A stretch of 16,570 bases of DNA from Verrucomicrobiales bacterium (lineage in GTDB: Bacteria; Verrucomicrobiota; Verrucomicrobiia; Verrucomicrobiales; Akkermansiaceae): positions 1-16,570 of the forward strand of contig DPWT01000038.1 in assembly GCA_003527555.1 (NCBI GenBank), in the 5' to 3' direction. Made by a program: the position numbers and the translations under genes. The notes beneath the pieces are model-generated. The model had not been told where the DNA came from. It was given only the letters and a program-made list of their open reading frames with translations, and did no database searches. Below, piece by piece: positions 7,266-14,321 of the stretch (the stretch's first letter is position 1; each line of letters begins with the position of its first letter).

Positions 7266-8387
7266 ATGATGAAAATAAAACCAAACTGGGCAATAGCTCT
7301 CATTTGTGGATCAGGCTTCATGGTGACCTCCCATGTAATTGCAGATCCTGCCCAGACAATTGTCGATGATCCATCTGGTTCTGCACCCACTGAGGTTGAG
7401 GTTAAATCAGCAAAGGACCAGATTGTGGCTGCTACTCGTGCTTTTGATCAGCAAGCCAAAGGCTTTATGAAAAAAGTCCGAGCACTGAAGGATCGTAAAA
7501 AAATGATGGAGATGTATCGTAATGAGCGGCCTTCGCCTGCCGATGCCATCACCTTGATTCTTAAGCTGGCGAAGGAAAGTCCCAAGGCGGAGGGAGTCGA
7601 AAAAGGCCTCACTTGGGGCATCCAGAGAGCCAATCCAGATCAACTCAAGGAAATCGGTGCTATCCTACTCGCGCATCATAAGGATAGCAGCTCGCTCGGC
7701 ATTCTTGCCATGAGCTACGGCCGCATGAGACAAGGTGGCGAGGCCGAGTTAAAAGAAATTATCAATAACGCTCGGGATGAAAAAGTCCGCCACGGTGCGA
7801 CTTACTATCTTGCCTCAAAGCTTGTTAAGAGCGAGGCAACCAAAGCAGAGGGTCTTGCTTTGATGAAGAAACTCGCGGCAACTCCAGGGATTGATCAGAG
7901 CAACCCACAGATGCTCGCCCAGGCGAAAGGGCAAATCAATGTGATTGAGAACCTATCGATTGGCTGCACAGCACCGGATATCGTTGGTAAAGACCACGAT
8001 GGGAAAGAATTTAAGCTCAGCGACTACCGAGGTAAGGCTGTGTTGGTCGATTTCTGGGGTATCTGGTGAGGCCCTTGTAAAGCCATGCTTCCTCATGAGC
8101 GGTCGCTCGTGAAGAAGTTGGAAGGTCGGCCTTTTGCGATTGTTGGTGTCAATAGCGATAAACCAGAACGACTCAAGGAATTGGTTGCCGACGGCACCAC
8201 AACCTGGCGTAATTTTACCAACGAACAAGAATTCGGAAAAATCTCCACTGCGTGGGGAGTCCGTGGCTGGCCGACCCTCTACTTGATCGACCACAATGGC
8301 GTGATCAAACACAAAGGGCTACGTGGCGATGCCATGGAGAAGGCCATCATGGAAATGGTCGTCGAAGCTGAAAAGGCGCAAAAGTAA
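7266..8387 (+). CDS. Exported TlpA/ResA-like thioredoxin-fold selenoprotein (UGPC motif)
   Basis: Read through one in-frame TGA (8067-8069), this gene gives 373 residues. Residues 1-27 form a signal peptide (hydrophobic core WAIALICGSGFMV, ending near VIADP). Residues about 45-235 are helical and charged, without a recognised catalytic motif. Residues about 240-373 are a TlpA/ResA/AhpC-TSA-like thioredoxin fold: SIGCTAPDIVGKDHDGKEF, LSDYRGKAVLVDFWGIW, the TGA at codon 268, then G-P-C-K-A-M-L-P-H-E-R. The fold continues with VGVNSD and the cis-proline loop WGVRGWPTLYLIDHNGV (P336). The TGA replaces exactly the first cysteine of W-C-G-P-C, with no frame shift. C271 is kept as partner, giving a U-x-x-C redox centre. 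A hairpin with a GGTC loop follows the TGA. Neighbouring genes use TGA as a normal stop, so general recoding is excluded. Inferred role: envelope thiol-disulfide or peroxide chemistry. The alternative is a Cys-to-stop mutation or sequencing error. Confidence 0.82.
8067..8069 (+). other. In-frame TGA, predicted selenocysteine codon
   Basis: The codons are TGG (W), TGA, GGC (G), CCT (P), TGT (C), matching W-C-G-P-C with the first cysteine replaced. The reading frames on both sides are the same, and together they make one complete thioredoxin fold. Sec at the N-terminal, nucleophilic position is the arrangement seen in known U-x-x-C thioredoxin-like selenoproteins. Confidence 0.8.
8087..8118 (+). 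promoter_or_regulatory. Candidate bacterial SECIS hairpin
   Basis: The arms GCTTCCTCATGAGC (8087-8100) and GCTCGTGAAGAAGT (8105-8118) pair around the tetraloop GGTC (8101-8104). Pairing gives 13 pairs, two of them G-U wobbles, with one C/A mismatch. The top seven pairs are continuous, with a T-G wobble five pairs below the loop. The loop starts 31 nt after the TGA, inside the range known for bacterial SECIS elements (roughly 16-37 nt). The E. coli fdhF element has the same GGUC loop, whose G and U contact SelB. The hairpin lies within coding sequence, as bacterial SECIS elements do. Confidence 0.75.
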
Positions 8388-8408
8388 ATGCACAATTAAC
8401 GAATCATC

Positions 8409-8444
8409 AAAAAGCCACGGAGTGAAATGCTTCGTGGTTTTTTT
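8409..8444. terminator. Bidirectional intrinsic terminator
   Basis: CCACGGAG (8415-8422) pairs with CTTCGTGG (8430-8437) over a 7-nt loop, including one G-T wobble. A run of seven T follows on the plus strand (8438-8444). Five A precede the hairpin (8409-8413), which gives a T-run on the minus strand. It ends both the selenoprotein gene and the convergent BatD-BatE gene, whose stop codon overlaps the T-run. Confidence 0.8.
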
Positions 8445-10872
8445 ATTCGTGATTGTCTTGAATGAGCTTGCCGAGGTGTTTTCTCTCGACCCAGCCTTCC
8501 TCTTTTTCCGCGGTGGTGATGTGGGCCCATGGGCCGCGCTGGGCGATGACTCTAACTAAACTTGCTGGTGCAAGTTCGAGAGTTGAATCGACGGTACTGC
8601 GGTGGGCTTCATCGTAGAGGGGAGTCCTGGTGATGATGACAGCCTGTTGTTCGGGCGGAGCAAGCGAATGGTAGCCATCGGGGTGGAAAGCGATGGCGAA
8701 TACTGCGGCGGAGGCGATGACGCAGGAGAGGCACATGGTGATGATGGTGACAGTGAGAACTTTTTTGTTTTTCAGAAACAGAATCATAGCGAGAGTCGCT
8801 AGCACGATGGCCCAGCCGCAGGCGTAGAGGGTGTTGTAGTAAGTGTTTGAACTTGCTGCCGTGAGATGCCTCTGCCAAGGGAACTGTCTAGGAACGTTGG
8901 CATTTTGGCTGATTTCAGTGAAGCGCAGATTCTGGCGTGCTTTTTGGTGGGTGGTGTCGGCGAGTAAAGCCCGGCGCCAAGCCAGTGTGGCGAGGCCATG
9001 TTGGTCGAGCCGATGGTGGCAGTTGCCGATATTGTAGAGGATATCTGCAGGAGTTTTGTTCGGATTGGGATATTCCTGTTGGTAAAGATTAATGGCCTGC
9101 TGGTAGCTGCCTGATTTCCAAGCGTCACGCGCGGTATTGTATGATGAATTTGGATTAGTGAATCGTGAATGCTTCTTCTCTGCGGAAGAAATGTTTGGGC
9201 TAAATGAAATGATTAAGAGGATGATAAGCAGATGGGTGCTGCGTTTGAGTAAATCGATGATGATTTTTTTCCGTTCAGTGGATATTTCTTTGATCGGAGT
9301 GCCCCCGGGAACAAAACAGAGTTTGTCACGCTCGGAGATGATTTCTTGGAGTTGTGTTTGTCCTGCACCACCGAGTTGCCACTGGTCGATGATGCGCCCT
9401 GCACGTCGATAGAACGTGCGGGTGTCGGTGGCTTCACGGAGTTTATTGAGAGCGAGTTTTTTTTCTCCTGCGTCTGGGTTCAGTCGATAGTTTCTTTGTT
9501 GGCGTTTGCGTATTGCGATGCCGATGATGAGTAATGCGATGGCCACTGGCGCAAGGTGCCAGAGTTTTGAAGTTTGGGTGTTGAGTATTGCGTGTTGCGG
9601 ATCTGGTTTGTCGATGAACCCGAGGATATCCTGCATCCTCTCGGGCGGAGTGTTTCGATCTGGAGTGGTCAGTGTGCTGTCCGTGTTAGTGCTGCTTTTG
9701 GCAACAGCGGTGATGCTGACCGGGATAGGTGGTGTTTTGAGGGTGTGGTATTTTTTATCGCTGGGATCGAAGTAGCTAAGAACGTAGGAGGGGATTGATG
9801 ATAGCGAGCTGCTGCCAGGCCTGAGGAGCTGGCGAAAGGTGACTCTGCCAGTGGTGAAACGCCGCTCCTCACCGCGGGTGACTTTTGAGGTATCGATGAT
9901 TTTCCAGGTGTCATCGTCAAGCACCGGTGGCTTGATAGACATAAGATTACCTGTGCCATAGATGTGTAGTATATTCTCGGTAGATTGCCCTTCCTCGAGA
10001 CTAGTTTTTTGGCATTGTGCAAGGATCTGAAATTTTCCTATGGCACCGTTAAAATTGGGTGGAGCGTCAGCTGGTAAAGGGAGGATATTAAAATTAATCG
10101 CGGGAAGTGTCAAATAGATGGATTTTTCCTTAAAAACAGAGCCGCGCCGTGGGTCGATGATGCGTTCGCGGACAATCTGTCGAAGTTTGGCTGGGCCGAG
10201 AGATGCCTTACCCGGAGTGATACCACTGAGCGTAGTAGTGTAGCGTGTGATTTGATGTGATTCGCCATCAATTATAGTCGTCGGTGGTGACCGGCGATTA
10301 GGTAGGGAAAACCGCCAGGCCAGGCAGTTTTCTTTTTTGGGGTCAGGCAGTCCAAAACTTGCGGTGCGAAGCCGTTCTGGGGAGTAGATTTTAAGAGTAA
10401 CTGGGCACACTTCACCTTGATAAAGAGTTGTTTTCGCAGGGAACCAACCAATTTTCAAATTGTAATTACTGACCCCTGTTGGAATCGATTTGAGAGAAGA
10501 AATAGGATGTATTTGAAAAACAAGAGGTTTTGTTAGGAGTCGTTTGCCGCCTGAAATAACCTCGATGGATGGGATGGTGTATTTTCCCGGATTGGGAGCG
10601 CTGACTCGATAAATAAATGCCTGAGTTAGATTTTGATTTGTATCTAGTCGGGTGATGGCTTGGGCGAAATTGATTGCCACACCCTCGACCTCAGGTGCCT
10701 GTGGGCGATCGTCCGGCTGGCCACCTTGTACGCTGACCCAAAGAGCTGCCTGCTCACCAGGAACGAGATGGTTACTCGAAATGTAGGCTTCAGCATAGCG
10801 TGCACCCATGCTTTGGCCGTGGGCTAGAATGGTTGCGAAAAGTGTTGTCGCAATGATGATGAGAATTTTCAC
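8443..10872 (-). CDS. batD: BatD-BatE fusion (Bat aerotolerance operon)
   Basis: Membrane protein of 809 residues joining two Bat components. Residues 1-19 form a signal peptide (ILIIIATTLFATILAHG). Residues about 25-390 are the BatD/oxygen-tolerance immunoglobulin-like periplasmic region (SSNHLVPGEQAALWVSV near the start, PGKYTIPSIEV at 95-105). A membrane segment spans about 438-455, followed by a basic cytoplasmic part (456-546). A second hydrophobic segment (547-560) ends in ISSAEK and looks like a BatE signal peptide retained as an internal anchor. TPR-like repeats follow (about 576-650, with ADILYNIGNCHHRLDQHGLA), then two membrane helices (about 686-700 and 706-728) and a C-terminal SH3-like domain (about 742-803, PWAHITTAEKEEGWV). 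The start is GTG without a Shine-Dalgarno. It is the last gene of the operon, 40 nt after the BatB-BatC fusion. Exact function of Bat proteins is unsettled. Confidence 0.85.
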   Translation of the reverse strand: MKILIIIATTLFATILAHGQSMGARYAEAYISSNHLVPGEQAALWVSVQGGQPDDRPQAPEVEGVAINFAQAITRLDTNQNLTQAFIYRVSAPNPGKYTIPSIEVISGGKRLLTKPLVFQIHPISSLKSIPTGVSNYNLKIGWFPAKTTLYQGEVCPVTLKIYSPERLRTASFGLPDPKKENCLAWRFSLPNRRSPPTTIIDGESHQITRYTTTLSGITPGKASLGPAKLRQIVRERIIDPRRGSVFKEKSIYLTLPAINFNILPLPADAPPNFNGAIGKFQILAQCQKTSLEEGQSTENILHIYGTGNLMSIKPPVLDDDTWKIIDTSKVTRGEERRFTTGRVTFRQLLRPGSSSLSSIPSYVLSYFDPSDKKYHTLKTPPIPVSITAVAKSSTNTDSTLTTPDRNTPPERMQDILGFIDKPDPQHAILNTQTSKLWHLAPVAIALLIIGIAIRKRQQRNYRLNPDAGEKKLALNKLREATDTRTFYRRAGRIIDQWQLGGAGQTQLQEIISERDKLCFVPGGTPIKEISTERKKIIIDLLKRSTHLLIILLIISFSPNISSAEKKHSRFTNPNSSYNTARDAWKSGSYQQAINLYQQEYPNPNKTPADILYNIGNCHHRLDQHGLATLAWRRALLADTTHQKARQNLRFTEISQNANVPRQFPWQRHLTAASSNTYYNTLYACGWAIVLATLAMILFLKNKKVLTVTIITMCLSCVIASAAVFAIAFHPDGYHSLAPPEQQAVIITRTPLYDEAHRSTVDSTLELAPASLVRVIAQRGPWAHITTAEKEEGWVERKHLGKLIQDNHE

Positions 10873-10912
10873 AGGCTAAGATGGGCTGTTCAATATTTCG
10901 TGTGTCAGCCTA

Positions 10913-12781
10913 TTACCAGTCCTTGGTAGTACGGCGAACGCGCAGGAACTGACTTTTTACTGGGCGGGTCTCAGAGTCTGCATTTTCTTTGAGGATGCGT
11001 GCAGCATAGGCTTCATCGGTTTCTCCGGGTTGCTGTTTTTGTGGTTTGTTAGGTGGCGCTGGCTTATCACGTTGGTCTGGTTTTTGGCCATCGCCATCAT
11101 TGGGTTTTTCTGGGGGCTTGTCTTGATCACCTTGTTGCGGTTTATCGCTCTGTTGGCTGCCGTTGCTTTTTTGGTCGGGTTTGTCACCTTTATCCTTGGG
11201 TTTGTCACCTTTATCCTTGGGCTTGTCATCTTTGCCCTGCTTGGGTTGATCACCTTTCTGTTTTTGCTGATCCTTGAGTTGTTTGAGCAGTTTTTCAGCC
11301 TCTGCGCGATTGTGTTGAGCATCTTTGTGTTCAACATTTAGATCTATCGTTGCGCTATAATGGCTGATGGCATCCTCAAGCTGTGTGATGGCGGCTGTGA
11401 GGTTTTCTAGCTGAAAGGTTTGAGTTTTTGCCTGAGGTTGATCTGTTTCTTTAGCTGTTTTGAACATGCTCCATGCAGATTGGAAAAGGGTGTTTCCCAT
11501 GTTGTAGTGAGCCGCCTCACACAGACCCTTGTTAGGGCTGAGGAGTGCATTAGAAAAATAGCGCGAGGCCGTGGGCCAGTTTTTTAGTCGGTATGCTGTG
11601 CTGCCGATGGAGAACTCGATGGTGTGGCGGTCATCGCCTTTGGTTTGATCGAGTGCCGCTTCGAATGACGACAATGCGGTTTCGAAGTCTTTGTTTTCAT
11701 AAGCACTGGTTGCGCGCTCAAGGTTTGTGGCGGCATGAATGTCATTAGGGGTAAATACCAGGAGTAGACAGGCAGTGATTGGTGCATGTTTGGCGGAGGA
11801 TAAAATGTTTGAGCGCACGATGATGGAGGAGATGAGACAAAGGATGGCGGGAATTAGAAACCAAGGGTATTTCTCGTTTGGAAGAGATATTTGGAGGCTC
11901 TCTTGTTCGTTGCTTTCAAGAAATGCCAGCGAGTCACGAATAGCAGATGGAGCATTTGAGTTAGCCTCAGTAAAAATGCCACCTCCTGCACTGGCAAGCT
12001 GTATGAGTGCGTCGGGTATCATACGGCTATGGACGGCATTGCCCCTGACATCGCGGAATTTTCCGTCAGGGCTGAGGGCGTCGGGAATCATGTCGCCTTC
12101 CTTACTACCCACACCAACAGTGCTGATAGCGCATTTTCCGTTACTGATTTGTTCAGCTATGCTGTCGATTGTCTTGTTATGATTTTCTCCATCACTGATA
12201 ATGATTAGAGCGTTCGACCGGTGTCCGATTTTTGAGAAAGTTTTAAAAGCCGTCTTCACTGCTGCTGCTATGTTTGATCCACCAGATGGAATGATGCGGG
12301 TATCCAGCTGGCCAATGGTATCTCGCACTGACGAGTGATCGATGGTGAGAGGTGCGAGAAGTAACGAGTTTCCTGAAAATGCAATGATTCCAATTCGATC
12401 GTTAGAGAAAGTATTTGTGAGCTCGAGAGCCATAGCTTTAGCTGTGGCTATACGGTCGGGTGATCCGTCTTTAACGAGCATGGAGCGCGAGGTGTCTACA
12501 GCGATAAGAATATTACGCGTATTGACTTGCTCGGTGGTGGTGGTTTTTCCTTGATAGGGTCTGGCAATAGCAGCGATGATTAAAGCGCATCCTAACAGCC
12601 CAAGTGAAAGAGAAATCCAGCGTCGTGTTTGTGGTGCCTCCCTCACGAGCTGAGTGCGCAGGCGTGGAGCGACGAGCTGACGCCATGCCTTACTACGCCG
12701 CCGGTAGGCTAGAACCGCACCAAGAATGATGAGGGGGAGAATTAGGGCTAACATGAGCCAACCTGGATGAAGGAAAGACAT
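10913..12781 (-). CDS. batB: BatB-BatC fusion, VWA domain plus TPR
   Basis: Membrane protein of 622 residues. Start chosen at ATG 12781 because MSFLHPGWLMLALILPL is the usual Bat N-terminus; a longer frame to 12874 would overlap BatA by 79 nt and adds non-conserved sequence. Membrane helices lie at about 8-26 and 55-72. A von Willebrand A domain (about 90-285) has a complete metal site D96-T-S98-R-S100 (AVDTSRSM), the loop PSGGSNIAAA and IISDGENH. A third helix lies at about 307-323, then a signal-peptide-like segment (about 333-347, ITACLLLVF ending DIHAATN) introduces the BatC-like part: TPRs (about 350-490), a Lys/Asp/Pro/Gln-rich region (about 495-590) and a conserved-looking end QPGETDEAYAARILKENADS. 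By family knowledge, VWA and TPR parts mediate protein contacts in an envelope complex. It lies 14 nt after BatA. Confidence 0.87.
   Translation of the reverse strand: MSFLHPGWLMLALILPLIILGAVLAYRRRSKAWRQLVAPRLRTQLVREAPQTRRWISLSLGLLGCALIIAAIARPYQGKTTTTEQVNTRNILIAVDTSRSMLVKDGSPDRIATAKAMALELTNTFSNDRIGIIAFSGNSLLLAPLTIDHSSVRDTIGQLDTRIIPSGGSNIAAAVKTAFKTFSKIGHRSNALIIISDGENHNKTIDSIAEQISNGKCAISTVGVGSKEGDMIPDALSPDGKFRDVRGNAVHSRMIPDALIQLASAGGGIFTEANSNAPSAIRDSLAFLESNEQESLQISLPNEKYPWFLIPAILCLISSIIVRSNILSSAKHAPITACLLLVFTPNDIHAATNLERATSAYENKDFETALSSFEAALDQTKGDDRHTIEFSIGSTAYRLKNWPTASRYFSNALLSPNKGLCEAAHYNMGNTLFQSAWSMFKTAKETDQPQAKTQTFQLENLTAAITQLEDAISHYSATIDLNVEHKDAQHNRAEAEKLLKQLKDQQKQKGDQPKQGKDDKPKDKGDKPKDKGDKPDQKSNGSQQSDKPQQGDQDKPPEKPNDGDGQKPDQRDKPAPPNKPQKQQPGETDEAYAARILKENADSETRPVKSQFLRVRRTTKDW
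11177..11239 (-). repeat. 21-bp in-frame tandem repeat
   Basis: Two exact copies of a 21-nt unit (11177-11197 and 11198-11218) are followed by a degenerate third (11219-11239). Read on the coding strand, each unit encodes a seven-residue K-D-K-G-D-K-P type repeat in the low-complexity linker of the BatB-BatC fusion. The frame is kept, so copy-number change would alter only linker length. Confidence 0.85.
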
Positions 12782-12795
12782 TAAGAGTTTCTGGG

Positions 12796-13794
12796 CTAGG
12801 GCGCAGGTGGTGGATTGAGTGACTGAATAGTGAGGGCGATGATGGCGCAGAGCAAGGCTGCGGCAGCGAACCAAGGAAATAATTCCTTACGTCTTATAGT
12901 AATATTCTGTGTGACGTCTGTTTTTTCGAGTTGATCAATGGAGCGAAAAGTATCGCGCAGCTTGTCGGTATCACGAACTCGGTAGTATTCGCCTTTGGTA
13001 AGCTTCGCTATTTGCTTAAGCGTTTTTGTGTCGAACTCCTGCTGGGGGTATGCCTGTATGCGACTGTTCAAGCGCCCATCCTCTGTGCCGATGGCAATGG
13101 CATAGACTTTGATGCCGAGTGTGGCGGCGTGCTTGGCGGCTTCAATAGGGGCGATGCGTCCTGAGTTGTTAGATCCATCGGTGACTAAAACGACAACTTT
13201 GCTTTTTGCTTTGCGTTTGTTTAGGCGGGTCGCTGCGGCGGCGACGGCGGAACCTATGGCGGTGCCTGGCTCTTTGACAAGCCCCGGGCGTAGTTCGCGT
13301 AACTGATCGGTCAGCCAATCGTGTTCCAGCGTAATGGGGCTTGTTACGTAGGGTCTGCCAGAGAAGGCAACGATGCCGATGCGGTCGTTTGGCCGTTGTT
13401 TAATAAAGGACTCAGCGGTTGATTTTGCTGCGGTGATACGTTGAACTCTCTTAGTGTTGAGCTCAAAATCAGTGATTTCCATGGAGTGTGAAATATCGAT
13501 GGCGAGGATGATGTCTATACCGCTTGCCTTGCGCTCTTTGAATTCATTCACCCACTGTGGGCGGGCGAGGGCGATGAATGCGAACAATATAGCGAGAGCC
13601 ATCACGGCGAAAGATAAGGCGCCTGGGTAGTAATTTGGTTTGCGTCCTAGACTTACAAGGATTGAAAGGTTGGAGTAAGTTATTGATGACGGGGAACCGA
13701 GTTTCCTCGATAGAAACATGATCGGCACAAGCAGCAATAATCCGAGGAACCACCAAGGATGTGCAAGTGTTAGGTGATGGAGTAAATTGCTCAG
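12796..13794 (-). CDS. batA: BatA, VWA-domain membrane protein
   Basis: Core Bat protein with a von Willebrand A domain. The first conventional start is TTG at 13737, but in-frame codons upstream encode HLTLAHPWWFLGL, the conserved Bat N-terminus and the first half of the first membrane helix. No ATG, GTG or TTG lies between that TTG and the in-frame stop at 13798-13800. I therefore place the start at CTG 13794, which overlaps the upstream TGA as CTGA (332 residues). In this numbering a second helix lies at about 57-77. The VWA domain (about 92-270) has D100-I-S102-H-S104 (AIDISHSM), the metal-site threonine T178 in GTAIGSA and LVTDGSNNSG. The C-terminal helix (about 307-323) follows the IDQLEKTDV signature seen in BatA. 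The metal site is complete, so ligand binding is expected. The family call is firm; the start codon is uncertain. Confidence 0.9.
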   Translation of the reverse strand: MSNLLHHLTLAHPWWFLGLLLLVPIMFLSRKLGSPSSITYSNLSILVSLGRKPNYYPGALSFAVMALAILFAFIALARPQWVNEFKERKASGIDIILAIDISHSMEITDFELNTKRVQRITAAKSTAESFIKQRPNDRIGIVAFSGRPYVTSPITLEHDWLTDQLRELRPGLVKEPGTAIGSAVAAAATRLNKRKAKSKVVVLVTDGSNNSGRIAPIEAAKHAATLGIKVYAIAIGTEDGRLNSRIQAYPQQEFDTKTLKQIAKLTKGEYYRVRDTDKLRDTFRSIDQLEKTDVTQNITIRRKELFPWFAAAALLCAIIALTIQSLNPPPAP

Positions 13795-14309
13795 TTTCTA
13801 TTTTCTAGGTTTGGGTGAATCTTGCTGTGGGCAAGTATTTTTTGTGCATCATTGATGAGCAATAATACGAAGGTATGTGCGGTATCAGGGTCTTTATTTG
13901 GCTCGTATTTGAGCTCTGAAAGCTGCTCAAGATGGCTGGTGATTTGTGGCCGAATATCTGGATGAATTCTCTCAAGTGCAGTAGGCCTCAGTGTGAACTC
14001 TTCGTTTGTCTCAAAGAGTGCTGGGTCCTCAAAAGCGGTTTCTAGATATTGGCGGAGGATAACTGAAATCCGCGTGGCGATCATTTCGGGTTTTAGGGAT
14101 ACTGATTGATCTTTTAGCTGGGAGAGTTTTGCACGTGCCTTATCTAAGAGATCACGCCGTGTTTGATTGGTTCTCCTTTTCCTAACAATGAAGCAGATGA
14201 TTAGGATTGTTGTAACCACACTTGCAGCAACGAGTGCCCAGATCCACCATGATGTGGTAGGTTCAGGAATAAATTCCGTGGGGTCAGTGATGTCGCGAAT
14301 GTCAGGCAA
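13791..14309 (-). CDS. DUF4381 membrane protein of the Bat operon
   Basis: Protein of 172 residues with one membrane helix at about 21-43 (WWIWALVAASVVTTILIICF) followed by a basic RKRR stretch. The cytoplasmic helical domain is of DUF4381 type, with ATRISVILRQYLETAFEDPA at about 82-101 and a C-terminal helical part. Family members occur almost only between DUF58 and VWA genes of MoxR/Bat operons, as here; their role is not known in detail. The start must be TTG at 14309: the only codons between it and the in-frame stop at 14322-14324 are four non-start codons, and no ATG follows before the conserved region. Its stop overlaps the proposed BatA start, so translation is probably coupled on both sides. 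Confidence 0.85.
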   Translation of the reverse strand: MPDIRDITDPTEFIPEPTTSWWIWALVAASVVTTILIICFIVRKRRTNQTRRDLLDKARAKLSQLKDQSVSLKPEMIATRISVILRQYLETAFEDPALFETNEEFTLRPTALERIHPDIRPQITSHLEQLSELKYEPNKDPDTAHTFVLLLINDAQKILAHSKIHPNLENRN

Positions 14310-14321
14310 ATCGACTAGGCG

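Noticed and set aside
7260..8387. Two separate genes (7260-8069 and 8085-8387) or a pseudogene
   Set aside because: Both pieces are in the same frame. The break falls exactly on the catalytic cysteine codon, and a SECIS-like hairpin follows. The downstream piece alone would lack the redox motif, and no Shine-Dalgarno precedes its ATG.
7266..8387. General reassignment of TGA to an amino acid in this genome
   Set aside because: Glycerate kinase, the cupin gene and the DUF4381 gene all end properly at TGA, so TGA is a normal stop here.
11030..11341. Plus-strand frame encoding a very hydrophobic 103-residue protein
   Set aside because: It is the antisense shadow of the Lys/Asp/Pro/Gln repeat region of BatB-BatC. 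The repeat pattern explains the Phe/Leu/Val-rich translation.
12782..12874. N-terminal extension of the BatB-BatC protein to 12874
   Set aside because: It would overlap BatA by 79 nt and adds non-conserved sequence. The ATG at 12781 gives the typical HPGW and hydrophobic N-terminus.
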